24,612 nucleotides of DNA from Spirochaetales bacterium (GTDB lineage: Bacteria > Desulfobacterota_D > UBA1144), in the NCBI GenBank assembly GCA_002730475.1, contig PCAG01000019.1, positions 1-24,612 on the forward strand. The letters run 5' to 3'. Positions 8,271 through 15,321 of this stretch are shown here, one piece after another; the first letter of the stretch is position 1; the number at the start of each line of letters is the position of its first letter. The notes below the pieces were generated by a model, which worked only from the letters and a program-made list of their open reading frames with translations, searched no databases and had not been told where the DNA came from. The translations under genes and the position numbers were made by a program.

Positions 8271-8594
8271 TTAAACTGTAAAAGATGAGCCGCATCCGCA
8301 CTGCGCTTTTGCGTTAGGATTTTCAATTCCAAAACCCGATCCACTGATTCCATCAGAAAAATTCAAAGTTCCACCGTTAAGGTGATTAAAACTAAATTTG
8401 TCAATTACAACTTTAACGTTGAGTTCCTCGAAAACTTGGTCTGAATCATTTACTTGATTGTCAAAACCCATCTCATAAGAAAAACCGGAACAACCACCTG
8501 GAACTACTCTGATTCGTAAAAATCCCTCAGTCATATCTTCTTGCTTGAGAAGTCTTCCGATTTCCCCGGCTGCTTTTTCGCTAATGTTAAACAT
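8271..8594 (-). CDS. A-type iron-sulfur carrier protein (IscA/ErpA/HesB family)
   Basis: This 107-aa protein matches the usual size of A-type carriers. It contains the three conserved cysteines: Cys-35 in VPGGCSGFSY, and Cys-99 and Cys-101 in the C-terminal CGCGSSF motif. It also has the family's NPNAKAQCGCG ending. Such proteins bind iron or [2Fe-2S]/[4Fe-4S] clusters between scaffold and target enzymes. Targets in this window that need [4Fe-4S] clusters include LipA and IspH, but no Isc or Suf genes are adjacent, so I do not choose between erpA, iscA and sufA. It is transcribed alone, divergent from the M24 peptidase gene. A weak TTGCGA, 17-base spacer and TACACT arrangement places the -10 about 8 bases before the ATG. 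Confidence 0.93.
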   Translation of the reverse strand: MFNISEKAAGEIGRLLKQEDMTEGFLRIRVVPGGCSGFSYEMGFDNQVNDSDQVFEELNVKVVIDKFSFNHLNGGTLNFSDGISGSGFGIENPNAKAQCGCGSSFTV

Positions 8595-8658
8595 TAGTAT
8601 TTAGTGTAAATAAAACCAACGGAATTCGCAATTATCTTTTGTTTATAGATATATGCTG

Positions 8659-8664
8659 TATATT
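8659..8664 (+). promoter_or_regulatory. Candidate -10 box of the M24 peptidase-mazG operon
   Basis: TATATT lies nine bases before the first possible ATG (8674), which would leave almost no leader. No convincing -35 hexamer is seen at 16-18 bases. The gap 8595-8673 between the divergent genes shows no other feature. Confidence 0.25.
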
Positions 8665-8673
8665 ACTCGATAA

Positions 8674-9783
8674 ATGAATATGATGAGATTAATATACGAT
8701 GATACTCAAAATTCATCCGATTTGTTCTATAAAACCTCGTTTAAAGTACCTGATCCAGTAATATTTTTTGAGTATAAAAACAAAACATATCTGGTGTTAA
8801 ATGATTTAGAATTTGCAAGAGGCATAAAAGAGGCAGATGTTGATGAGATTTTATCTTCAAGGGAAATTTCACAAACTATAAGAAGTAGTGAAATAATAAA
8901 AATCATTAATTACATATTAGATAAGTTTAAAGTTAAAGAACTACAAGTACCCTATAATTTTCCTTCTTTTCTTTTTAAAGGACTACTAAGTAAGAAAATT
9001 AAGATTTCTCCCTCGGAATCGCCAATCTTTTTCAATTCCAGAACTATCAAAACAGCAACTGAGATTAAGTCGATTTCTAAAGTTATGCGATCTACGGAAT
9101 CGGTTATGAAATTAGTAATTGGTAAGATACAAACCGCAAAGTCACGAAACAAAAATCTGTACAATAATGGAAAAATTTTAAGCTCAGAATTTTTAAGAAG
9201 ATTCTGCCAAAAAGAATTGTTGTCTTTAGGCCTTGAGTGTCCGGATTGTATTATCTCATCTGGCAAACACTCATCTTTACCTCACCATCAAGGATCTGGC
9301 CCTATTAAAGAGAACCAACCCATAGTTGTAGATATTTTTCCAAAGGATATGGACACAGGATATTTTGGAGATATGACAAGGACGGTAGTTAAAGGGCATC
9401 CGAGCGATGAGTTGAAGAATATGTACAATGCAGTCTTGAAAGCTCAAAAGCTTGGGCTTTCTCTAGTTAAATCCGGTATTAAAAGCGGCACTGTTCATAA
9501 TAAAATTTTTAATTTTTTTCAAGAGCGTGGATTTGATACAAACTATAAAGGGATCCACCCCGAAGGCTTTATTCATTCGACTGGACATGGGTTAGGATTG
9601 GATATCCATGAGCCTCCGAGGGTCTCTAAGAGTAATGAAGTTCTACGAAAGAATCATGTTATAACCGTTGAGCCAGGACTCTATTACAAAAAAATTGGTG
9701 GAGTTAGGATAGAGGATACGATATTGGTGACTAAAGATGGTTACAAAAATCTAACAAGATTCCCAAAATTTCTAAGGATTTAA
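8674..9783 (+). CDS. M24-family metallopeptidase, Xaa-Pro aminopeptidase/dipeptidase type
   Basis: This 369-aa cytoplasmic protein has a divergent N-terminal creatinase-like domain (about 1-125) and a C-terminal pita-bread peptidase domain. All five metal ligands are visible: Asp-220 in VVDIFP, Asp-233 in FGDMTRT, His-305 in STGHGLGLDIHE, Glu-333 in TVEPGLYY and Glu-347 in VRIEDT. The extra histidine motif LPHHQG (202-207) fits prolidase-type members. These enzymes remove an N-terminal residue before proline or split Xaa-Pro dipeptides, using two divalent metals. Several ATGs compete for the start (8674, 8680, 8683), and none has a ribosome-binding site. I took the first. The mazG start follows after four bases, so the two genes form an operon. 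Confidence 0.9.
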   Translation: MNMMRLIYDDTQNSSDLFYKTSFKVPDPVIFFEYKNKTYLVLNDLEFARGIKEADVDEILSSREISQTIRSSEIIKIINYILDKFKVKELQVPYNFPSFLFKGLLSKKIKISPSESPIFFNSRTIKTATEIKSISKVMRSTESVMKLVIGKIQTAKSRNKNLYNNGKILSSEFLRRFCQKELLSLGLECPDCIISSGKHSSLPHHQGSGPIKENQPIVVDIFPKDMDTGYFGDMTRTVVKGHPSDELKNMYNAVLKAQKLGLSLVKSGIKSGTVHNKIFNFFQERGFDTNYKGIHPEGFIHSTGHGLGLDIHEPPRVSKSNEVLRKNHVITVEPGLYYKKIGGVRIEDTILVTKDGYKNLTRFPKFLRI

Positions 9784-9787
9784 CAAA

Positions 9788-10540
9788 TTGAAAGAAAAAT
9801 TTATAGAGCTAGTTCGTATTACAAAAAAATTAAGAAGTGAAGAAGGGTGCCCCTGGGATAGAGAGCAAACTCTTGAATCGTTAAGGTCTCACATAGTCGA
9901 AGAATCCTATGAGGTCATAGAAGCTATAGATTTAAAGGATTACAACAACCTAAAAGAGGAGCTCGGAGATCTTTTGTTGCAAATATTGCTCATCTCGAAT
10001 ATTGCGGAAGAACAGAACTTATTTAGTTTGGAGGATGTAATTGGTACTCATTCAAGAAAATTAATCAGGAGACATCCTCATGTCTTTGGTGAAAGGGTTG
10101 CCAAAAATGCAGATGAGGCAAAAAAGATATGGAATGAAGAGAAAGTAAACGAAAAAAATAACGAAAAGGATAGATCCTCAAAATCATTTCCCTCGCTAAT
10201 TCGAGCGGTAGACATATCAAACAATTATTCTAAGTTGGACCTCGATTGGGAATCTTCGGAGGAACTCTTAGAAGTCCTTTTTAGTGAAATTAAGGAGTAT
10301 CAGGAGGCTATTAAAAAAAAGAATCGATTACTAGCTGAGGAAGAAATTGGCGACATCCTCTTTACCGTTGCAAATCTTTGCAGAAAAGAAAAGATTAATC
10401 CTGAAATTGCTTTAAATAAGAGCTCGGACAAATTTCTAAAAAGAGCCAAGATATTTATAAATTTAAAAAAAAATATTAATAATCTGTCCGATGAAGAAAT
10501 TTGGAAAAAAGCCAAGCTACTTGCTAAGGAATCTTCTTAA
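9788..10540 (+). CDS. mazG: Nucleoside triphosphate pyrophosphohydrolase MazG
   Basis: MazG hydrolyses (d)NTPs to monophosphates and pyrophosphate, cleaning damaged nucleotides. The 250-aa protein starts at a TTG four bases after the peptidase stop. The N-terminal MazG domain shows CPWDREQT (21-28), the helical EE-x-x-E metal motif in HIVEESYEV (35-43), EELGDLLLQ (57-65) and RRHPHVFG (94-101). A second domain repeats the pattern with LFSEIKEYQEA (164-174) and EEEIGDILF (184-192), then NKSSDKFLKRA. This is the two-domain layout of full-length MazG such as the E. coli protein. Its last 24 bases overlap the 3' end of the convergent phosphoglycerate mutase gene, and no terminator lies between them. 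Confidence 0.95.
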   Translation: MKEKFIELVRITKKLRSEEGCPWDREQTLESLRSHIVEESYEVIEAIDLKDYNNLKEELGDLLLQILLISNIAEEQNLFSLEDVIGTHSRKLIRRHPHVFGERVAKNADEAKKIWNEEKVNEKNNEKDRSSKSFPSLIRAVDISNNYSKLDLDWESSEELLEVLFSEIKEYQEAIKKKNRLLAEEEIGDILFTVANLCRKEKINPEIALNKSSDKFLKRAKIFINLKKNINNLSDEEIWKKAKLLAKESS

Positions 10541-11716
10541 TAAAGTAAATCCATCCCGAATTTCTAAGTCCGATTTTGTGGCAGCTTGTTCATCAAAGCA
10601 ACTCTGGTTATGGTTCTTAATTGATTTTCTTGAATCATATATCATAAAAGGTACATATTCATAACTATGAGTTCTTAACTCTATTGGTGTTGGATGATCA
10701 GATACTATACAAAGTTTAAACTCATCAAACTTTTTATTTAGACCTGAAACCAAAGGGGCAATGACTTTTCTATCTAAATCCTCGATAGCCTGAACTTTTT
10801 TATTAAAATCTCCTTCGTGACCTGTTTCATCTGGTGCCTCAATATGAATCATGCTAAAGTCATGTTTGTTCAAACTATTTAACACCGCTTTTACCTTACC
10901 ATTATAGTTTGTATCCAAATATCCCGTTGCCCCCTCGACGTTTACGATTTCTAAGCCGGCACATTTTCCGATTCCTTTTACCAAGTCGACGGCTGAAATT
11001 ATTGATCCCGAGACTCCGTTGATTGATTGAAAATCCGGCAGAGTGGTTTTCTTACCTTGTCCCCAAAGCCAAATACCATTACATGGCAAATTTTCATATT
11101 CATTATTTAATTCTTTAAATTTTTTAATTTTTTGTTTTGCCATATTCATTAATTGATTAAGTTTCTCCGAACCCTGTCCACTCGGGACAAAATTACCTAT
11201 GTGTTTTTGTGAAATGTCATGTGGTGGAATAGTAACTGGGGACACATCCCCATTTTTCCATACGAGTATGTGTCTGTAACTTACTCCCTGAAAAAGTGTA
11301 AAGTTGTCATCATCTAATTCCTCTTTTAAGAACTTTATCAATATATTAGCAATTGAGTTCTGTATATGCCCCGCAGAGTAATCGTCCATTATCTCTTTAT
11401 CATTGGCCATGCTGGTACGTATAAGGTTGCATCTATAAGTCACATCATTTTCATTTAAATCTATACCTATGCTTGCGGCCTCTAGCGGCGATCTTCCTGT
11501 ATAAAAATCTTCTGGATTATAGCCCAATATGCTGAGATTTCCTACATCACTTCCAGATTTTAATCCTTCAGGTATGTGATTTACCGTTCCGATAATTGAA
11601 TCTTTTACCAGATTGTCGATAGATTTCGTATCAGCAAATTCCAACGGAGTTTTGTTATCTAGTTCTCTTATTGGCCTATCAGGCATTCCATCTGCCTGTA
11701 CTAAGATGTATTTCAA
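10517..11716 (-). CDS. apgM: Cofactor-independent phosphoglycerate mutase, archaeal ApgM type
   Basis: This enzyme interconverts 3- and 2-phosphoglycerate without 2,3-bisphosphoglycerate. It belongs to the alkaline-phosphatase superfamily branch found in archaea and some bacteria. From the chosen TTG start it has 399 aa. Visible motifs are VQADGMPDRP with metal-binding Asp-9, SGSDVGNLSILGY (54-66) with the expected serine nucleophile, GRSPLEA, NGIWLWGQGK (213-222), HIEAPDETGHEGD (291-303) and VSDHPTP (338-344). The frame stays open to 11803, but that would overlap lipA by 91 bases and add 29 residues of lipA shadow. The TTG at 11716 overlaps the lipA stop (TTGA) and has GAGGAA (11721-11726) just upstream. 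It is the last gene of a seven-gene run, with a 24-base 3' overlap with mazG. Confidence 0.92.
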   Translation of the reverse strand: MKYILVQADGMPDRPIRELDNKTPLEFADTKSIDNLVKDSIIGTVNHIPEGLKSGSDVGNLSILGYNPEDFYTGRSPLEAASIGIDLNENDVTYRCNLIRTSMANDKEIMDDYSAGHIQNSIANILIKFLKEELDDDNFTLFQGVSYRHILVWKNGDVSPVTIPPHDISQKHIGNFVPSGQGSEKLNQLMNMAKQKIKKFKELNNEYENLPCNGIWLWGQGKKTTLPDFQSINGVSGSIISAVDLVKGIGKCAGLEIVNVEGATGYLDTNYNGKVKAVLNSLNKHDFSMIHIEAPDETGHEGDFNKKVQAIEDLDRKVIAPLVSGLNKKFDEFKLCIVSDHPTPIELRTHSYEYVPFMIYDSRKSIKNHNQSCFDEQAATKSDLEIRDGFTLLRRFLSK

Positions 11717-12690
11717 ACTATTCCTCGCTCTTTTGATTGACTGTGAACAATTCTCTTTAATTGAGTTTCTGCATGATAAGAACTTCTTACCATGGGACCG
11801 CATTCTACCGATTTTATATTAGATTTGCTTTTAGTATAGACTCCAATCTCTTTAAATTCCGATAGACTGTAAAATTTAGTTACATTAATGTGTTCTTTGG
11901 TAGGTTGTAAATATTGCCCTATGGTTATCAAATCACACCCAACATTATCGAGGTCATCGATTAACTTTCGTACTTCACTTTCGTCTTCTCCAAGACCAAC
12001 CATAAACCCTGACTTTGTAATGATATGAGAATTATCCTTGAAATATTTTAATAAGTTCATTGATCTGTCATAATTTGCTTGCGGTCTTACGGATCGCTTC
12101 CTTTTCGTCCCGGTATTTTGATTAAGAGAGTATAGACGTTCAACTGTTTCTACATTATGGTTCAGTACATCAGGTTGTGCAGCGATAATCATATCAAAGG
12201 CTCTTTTATCTCCAAGAAAATCAGGAATTAATACTTCAATTTCAATCCCTAGGTGCAGATTTCTTATCTCTTTTATAGAGTCAGAAAAAATCTGAGCACT
12301 TTCTATGTTTTTATCGTCTCTATTAACTGACGTTAATACAACATGATTGATAAGATTGTTATTTTTTCTTAAATCCGAAATTCCCCTAGCTAATCTCTTG
12401 GGCTCGAGATGGTCAATGATACCACCATTGCCAGTTTTAATGGCGCAGAAACCACAACTTCTTGTACAGACGTTACCCAGAATCATAAACGTTAATGTTC
12501 CTAATTTCCAACATTCTCCGAGATTTGGACATTTTGCCTCTTCGCAAACTGTATGTAGTTTATTCTTTAATACGAGCTTCTTGAGATTCGTAAAATTGTT
12601 ACCAATTGGTATTGCACTTTTTATCCAAGGCGGTTTTCTAATCAATTTTTTATTTGGCCTCTTTGGAAGTGGAAACTTGTCCCAAGGCAT
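11713..12690 (-). CDS. lipA: Lipoyl synthase
   Basis: LipA is a radical-SAM enzyme that inserts two sulfur atoms into octanoyl groups on lipoyl domains of dehydrogenase complexes. From the chosen start it has 325 aa. Both iron-sulfur motifs are complete: the auxiliary cluster motif C-x4-C-x5-C in VCEEAKCPNLGEC (Cys-49, 54, 60) and the radical-SAM motif C-x3-C-x2-C in CTRSCGFC (Cys-75, 79, 82). The C-terminal RSSYHA motif, whose serine is an auxiliary-cluster ligand in the family, is present. The start is uncertain. ATGs at 12711 and 12690 overlap lapA by 62 and 41 bases, and a TTG at 12645 lies just past the lapA stop and would begin at IRKPPWIKS, where short homologues begin. I took 12690. 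Octanoyltransferase LipB is not nearby. Confidence 0.96.
   Translation of the reverse strand: MPWDKFPLPKRPNKKLIRKPPWIKSAIPIGNNFTNLKKLVLKNKLHTVCEEAKCPNLGECWKLGTLTFMILGNVCTRSCGFCAIKTGNGGIIDHLEPKRLARGISDLRKNNNLINHVVLTSVNRDDKNIESAQIFSDSIKEIRNLHLGIEIEVLIPDFLGDKRAFDMIIAAQPDVLNHNVETVERLYSLNQNTGTKRKRSVRPQANYDRSMNLLKYFKDNSHIITKSGFMVGLGEDESEVRKLIDDLDNVGCDLITIGQYLQPTKEHINVTKFYSLSEFKEIGVYTKSKSNIKSVECGPMVRSSYHAETQLKRIVHSQSKERGIV
11721..11726 (-). promoter_or_regulatory. Ribosome-binding site that fixes the apgM TTG start
   Basis: GAGGAA on the minus strand lies four bases upstream of the TTG at 11716-11714, inside the last codons of lipA. Together with the TTGA stop/start overlap it argues for translational coupling and against the longer frame. 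Confidence 0.65.
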
Positions 12691-12943
12691 TAATTTTTTT
12701 CTGAAGTTCATTAATTTTTAGGCTTTTTGATATCAAACTTACTCCCATCGTTATTAAACAAATTAGTACACCTAATAAAAAAGCAATTATGAGTAACCAA
12801 TAATTACTCAAAGGCTGATTCTCAAATGAGAATATTTTAATGTCGTAGGTGATGAAGAACTCATTTAAAATGACTTCTTGGTTCTGGAAAATAAACACTA
12901 CTCCCAACAAAAACAAAGTAGATATCAACACGGTTTTAATCAT
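12650..12943 (-). CDS. LapA-like small inner-membrane protein (DUF1049)
   Basis: This 97-aa protein has two hydrophobic helices (about 1-20 and 48-70). The motif FIFQNQEVILNEFFI (17-31) matches the LapA/DUF1049 pattern (hydrophobic, then xQNxxxVxxxFL), and a charged, probably coiled C-terminal tail follows (KSLKINELQKKINAL). In enterobacteria LapA and LapB regulate LPS assembly through LpxC turnover, but DUF1049 proteins elsewhere are mostly uncharacterised and no lapB is adjacent. It lies 21 bases after sppA and overlaps lipA, which places it in a co-transcribed group. The domain call is fairly safe. The LPS role is inference only. Confidence 0.8.
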   Translation of the reverse strand: MIKTVLISTLFLLGVVFIFQNQEVILNEFFITYDIKIFSFENQPLSNYWLLIIAFLLGVLICLITMGVSLISKSLKINELQKKINALGQVSTSKEAK

Positions 12944-12964
12944 AATGAGTTGATTCTAACATAT

Positions 12965-13819
12965 TTAAAAATCTGGGCTATAAAGATAATAAAGTTTTTT
13001 TATAAACCTTACTCCTAAATCCTCGCTATCTAGTTCGGGTAATATTCTGTCAAAGAATTTTCTTTTTCTTTTCGGAAAATATTCTAATTCTAAATCGTAT
13101 AGTTCTATCTTCTTTTCAATATATTCCTTAGCAGACTCTAAACCGCCTATTCCATCAATGAGTTTAAGCTTTAAAGCCTGATTGCCGGAAAAAATTCTTC
13201 CATCGGATATATTTTTTATTTCTCTATCGGTTAAGCCCCTTCTTTCTTGGACTACCAATTGAAACTGACCATGAACATCTTTAAGTAGCGCATTAAGAAG
13301 CTTCCTTTCGTCGTCACGAAGCTTCTTAGTAGGATTTCCCATGTCTTTTAGTCTGCCAGATTTGATAATCTCGACATCGAGCTTTAAAAATTTCATTAAC
13401 TCTGAGATATCATAGTACTGGCTAATAACGCCTATGCTTCCAGTTATAGATCCAGAATTTGCGAAGATATAAGACGATCCACAAGCTACCAAATAACCAC
13501 CTGAAGCGCCAACATCTACAATGCTTGATACAACAGGTATTGATTTGTTTAAATCAACTAAAGAGCTATAAATTTCTTGAGAAGACCCAACAGTCCCACC
13601 GGGAGAGTTGATGCGGACAATCATCCCCTTGATTGCTTCGTTATCTTTAATTTTCCGTATGCTATCTAGATATTTTTTAGGATTCTTGATAATGCCATTA
13701 ACTTCTAATACCGCAATCTTGTCGGTCGGATTGACTGTAACAAATGCGCTATAAACAAATAGTGCTAGTACGGCCACGATAACTAAGTTTTTTAAGCTAA
13801 AATATTTCATATTATTCAT
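12965..13819 (-). CDS. sppA: Signal peptide peptidase SppA, short (36K) type
   Basis: SppA degrades signal peptides left in the membrane after secretion and is a serine-lysine protease related to ClpP folds. From the ATG at 13819 the protein has 284 aa. An N-terminal membrane anchor (about 10-28) is followed by one S49 domain with RINSPGG (69-75), GASGGYLVACG (104-114) holding nucleophile Ser-106, and KSGRLKDMGNP (153-163) holding Lys-158. The 52-residue Ser-Lys spacing matches the catalytic pair reported in Bacillus SppA. The frame is open to 13891, but the extra N-terminus is an ispH shadow. The ATG at 13819 overlaps the ispH stop by 8 bases, and a second ATG at 13810 is also possible. A perfect 11-base inverted repeat lies within its coding region. 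Confidence 0.94.
   Translation of the reverse strand: MNNMKYFSLKNLVIVAVLALFVYSAFVTVNPTDKIAVLEVNGIIKNPKKYLDSIRKIKDNEAIKGMIVRINSPGGTVGSSQEIYSSLVDLNKSIPVVSSIVDVGASGGYLVACGSSYIFANSGSITGSIGVISQYYDISELMKFLKLDVEIIKSGRLKDMGNPTKKLRDDERKLLNALLKDVHGQFQLVVQERRGLTDREIKNISDGRIFSGNQALKLKLIDGIGGLESAKEYIEKKIELYDLELEYFPKRKRKFFDRILPELDSEDLGVRFIKKLYYLYSPDF
13294..13328. repeat. Perfect 11-base inverted repeat inside sppA
   Basis: TAAGAAGCTTC (13294-13304) and its exact reverse complement GAAGCTTCTTA (13318-13328) are separated by 13 bases. Each arm also contains the self-complementary octamer GAAGCTTC. In the sppA transcript this would be an 11-pair stem in the region encoding KKLRDDERKLL. There is no T-tract, so it does not resemble an intrinsic terminator. 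Confidence 0.75.
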
Positions 13820-14666
13820 TAAGCAACACCCTATCGATTGTTTGCTTGATAAGCCAAGGAGGAGTTGATGCCCCGGCACTGATTCCAACAACCTTATCTT
13901 GCAGATTAAGGCTTAATTCATTTATCTCTTCAAATGTTTCTATTTGATATGTAGATGAATTTACTTGTTTGCACAACTCGGCTATCTCTTTAGTGTTCGA
14001 ACTATTTTTTCCTCCAATAACGAACATTACGTCAACGTCTTTTGCTATCTCTTTTGATTCTATTTGTTTGTTATGGATATCATCACATAAAGTGTCGATA
14101 ACTTTAATTTCATAGTTTTCGAAAGTCTTCAGTGTTTTTACGACATCCCAAAAGGTTTCTATTGGGATGGTTGTTTGGGCAACTATTCCTATCTTCTTAG
14201 ATTTTAGGGCACTTTTCTCTAATTCGTCTTTGTTTTTAACTACTAAGTAATTATTGTCGGCATAACTTCTGGCCCCAATTATCTCAGGATGACTTTCATT
14301 GCCAACAATTACGACAAAATAATTATTATCGGACAACGATCTCACAGCAAATTGTAATTTTTTTACTATAGGGCAGGTCATATCTACGATGTTCAAGGAA
14401 GATTCTTGTAAATTTTCTTCTTCATAATAAGGAATGCCGTGCGCCCTAATAATTACGGTCCCTTTCTCGTTTTTTGTAATTTTATTAATTACGGACAAGC
14501 CTTTCTTCTTGAGGATGTCAACTGTCTGAGGATTATGTATTAAAGGACCAAATGATTTAACATCGACATCCTTGTTTCCATCAAGAATATCTTCGGCGCT
14601 TGAAACAGCCTTCTCTACACCGAAACACACACCGGCACTATCTGCAATGATTAATTTCTTAGGCAT
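13812..14666 (-). CDS. ispH: 4-hydroxy-3-methylbut-2-enyl diphosphate reductase
   Basis: IspH (LytB) performs the last step of the MEP pathway, reducing HMBPP to IPP and DMAPP. The 284-aa protein has the three conserved cysteines that hold the iron-sulfur cluster: Cys-14 in AGVCFGV, Cys-98 in DMTCP and Cys-194 in DTLCDD. Substrate-binding histidines are in IHNPQ (His-44), RAHG (His-76) and SHPE (His-126), followed by catalytic-type Glu-128. The Cys-194 context differs from the more usual T-I-C-x-A-T pattern but keeps the cysteine. The start overlaps the end of cmk by 8 bases and the stop overlaps sppA by 8 bases. The cmk-ispH neighbourhood is seen in other bacteria as well. Confidence 0.96.
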   Translation of the reverse strand: MPKKLIIADSAGVCFGVEKAVSSAEDILDGNKDVDVKSFGPLIHNPQTVDILKKKGLSVINKITKNEKGTVIIRAHGIPYYEEENLQESSLNIVDMTCPIVKKLQFAVRSLSDNNYFVVIVGNESHPEIIGARSYADNNYLVVKNKDELEKSALKSKKIGIVAQTTIPIETFWDVVKTLKTFENYEIKVIDTLCDDIHNKQIESKEIAKDVDVMFVIGGKNSSNTKEIAELCKQVNSSTYQIETFEEINELSLNLQDKVVGISAGASTPPWLIKQTIDRVLLNE

Positions 14667-15321
14667 CTTTCACTACCAGTTTTATCCTCCCAATAACGTC
14701 ATCAATACTTAAAGTGGATGTATCTATTATGATAGCATCATTTGCTGGATGTAGGGGGCATACACTGCGTGTCATATCTAATCTATCTCTTTCTGTTATT
14801 TCTTCCAAAACTTTTTCTTGATTCATCTTAATCTCAAGTATTTCTTGTAATTGTAACGTCCTCCTGTGCGCTCTTACTGTTGGGTCAGCATCTAAATAGA
14901 ATTTATATTTTGCATCTGGAAATACATATGTACCCATATCTCGTCCTTCAGCAACGTAATTCTTATTTTTAACTAATCTTCTTTGCATCTCTCTCAGAAC
15001 TCCCCTTACGGTTTCATTTACGGCAAATTGAGAAGCTAGAGTAGATATTTCATTTGTTCTAATGTCATCTGTTACATCATCCTCATTTATAAAAACTTTG
15101 TCTTTTCCACCCTCTTTAACAAATCTTACATGAAAATCAATCAAGAGTTTTTTAAACTTTTTGTCGTCCTCTGTTTTAATTCCATGTAAATCCGCAAAAA
15201 GAGCCAAGGCCCTATACATAGCACCGGAGTCTAAATAATAAAAACCCAAGAACTCTGAAATTATTTTTGCTATAGTTCCTTTCCCCACCCCTGATGGCCC
15301 ATCTATGGTTATAATCGTCAT
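14659..15321 (-). CDS. cmk: Cytidylate kinase
   Basis: Cmk phosphorylates CMP and dCMP with ATP. The 220-aa protein begins MTIITIDGPSGVGKGTIAK with a P-loop at about 8-16, followed by YYLDSGAMYRALAL (28-41), the CMP-binding motif, then VAEGRDMGTYVFPDA and the lid region ERDRLDMTRSVCPLHPA. All are standard for bacterial Cmk. Its ATG overlaps the aroA stop by four bases (ATGA), and its 3' end overlaps ispH by eight. The aroA-cmk order is widespread, often followed by rpsA. Here rpsA is absent and ispH follows. Confidence 0.96.
   Translation of the reverse strand: MTIITIDGPSGVGKGTIAKIISEFLGFYYLDSGAMYRALALFADLHGIKTEDDKKFKKLLIDFHVRFVKEGGKDKVFINEDDVTDDIRTNEISTLASQFAVNETVRGVLREMQRRLVKNKNYVAEGRDMGTYVFPDAKYKFYLDADPTVRAHRRTLQLQEILEIKMNQEKVLEEITERDRLDMTRSVCPLHPANDAIIIDTSTLSIDDVIGRIKLVVKDA

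Noticed and set aside
8258..8285. Short palindromic GTTTAAAC region between the symporter and Fe-S carrier genes as a two-way terminator
   Set aside because: The pairing is only 8 bases of A/T-rich self-complement without loop, GC stem or T-tract.
8952..9266. 104-codon open frame on the minus strand inside the M24 peptidase gene
   Set aside because: It is entirely antisense to a gene with all catalytic residues intact and has no ribosome-binding site. Similar antisense frames in purH, murQ, aroA and other genes were rejected for the same reason.
11717..11803. Longer N-terminus for the phosphoglycerate mutase
   Set aside because: It lies wholly inside lipA in another frame. The TTG at 11716 with its own ribosome-binding site gives the family-typical N-terminus.
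13820..13891. Longer N-terminus for SppA
   Set aside because: The extra 24 residues are an alternative frame of ispH and would put a polar segment ahead of the membrane anchor.
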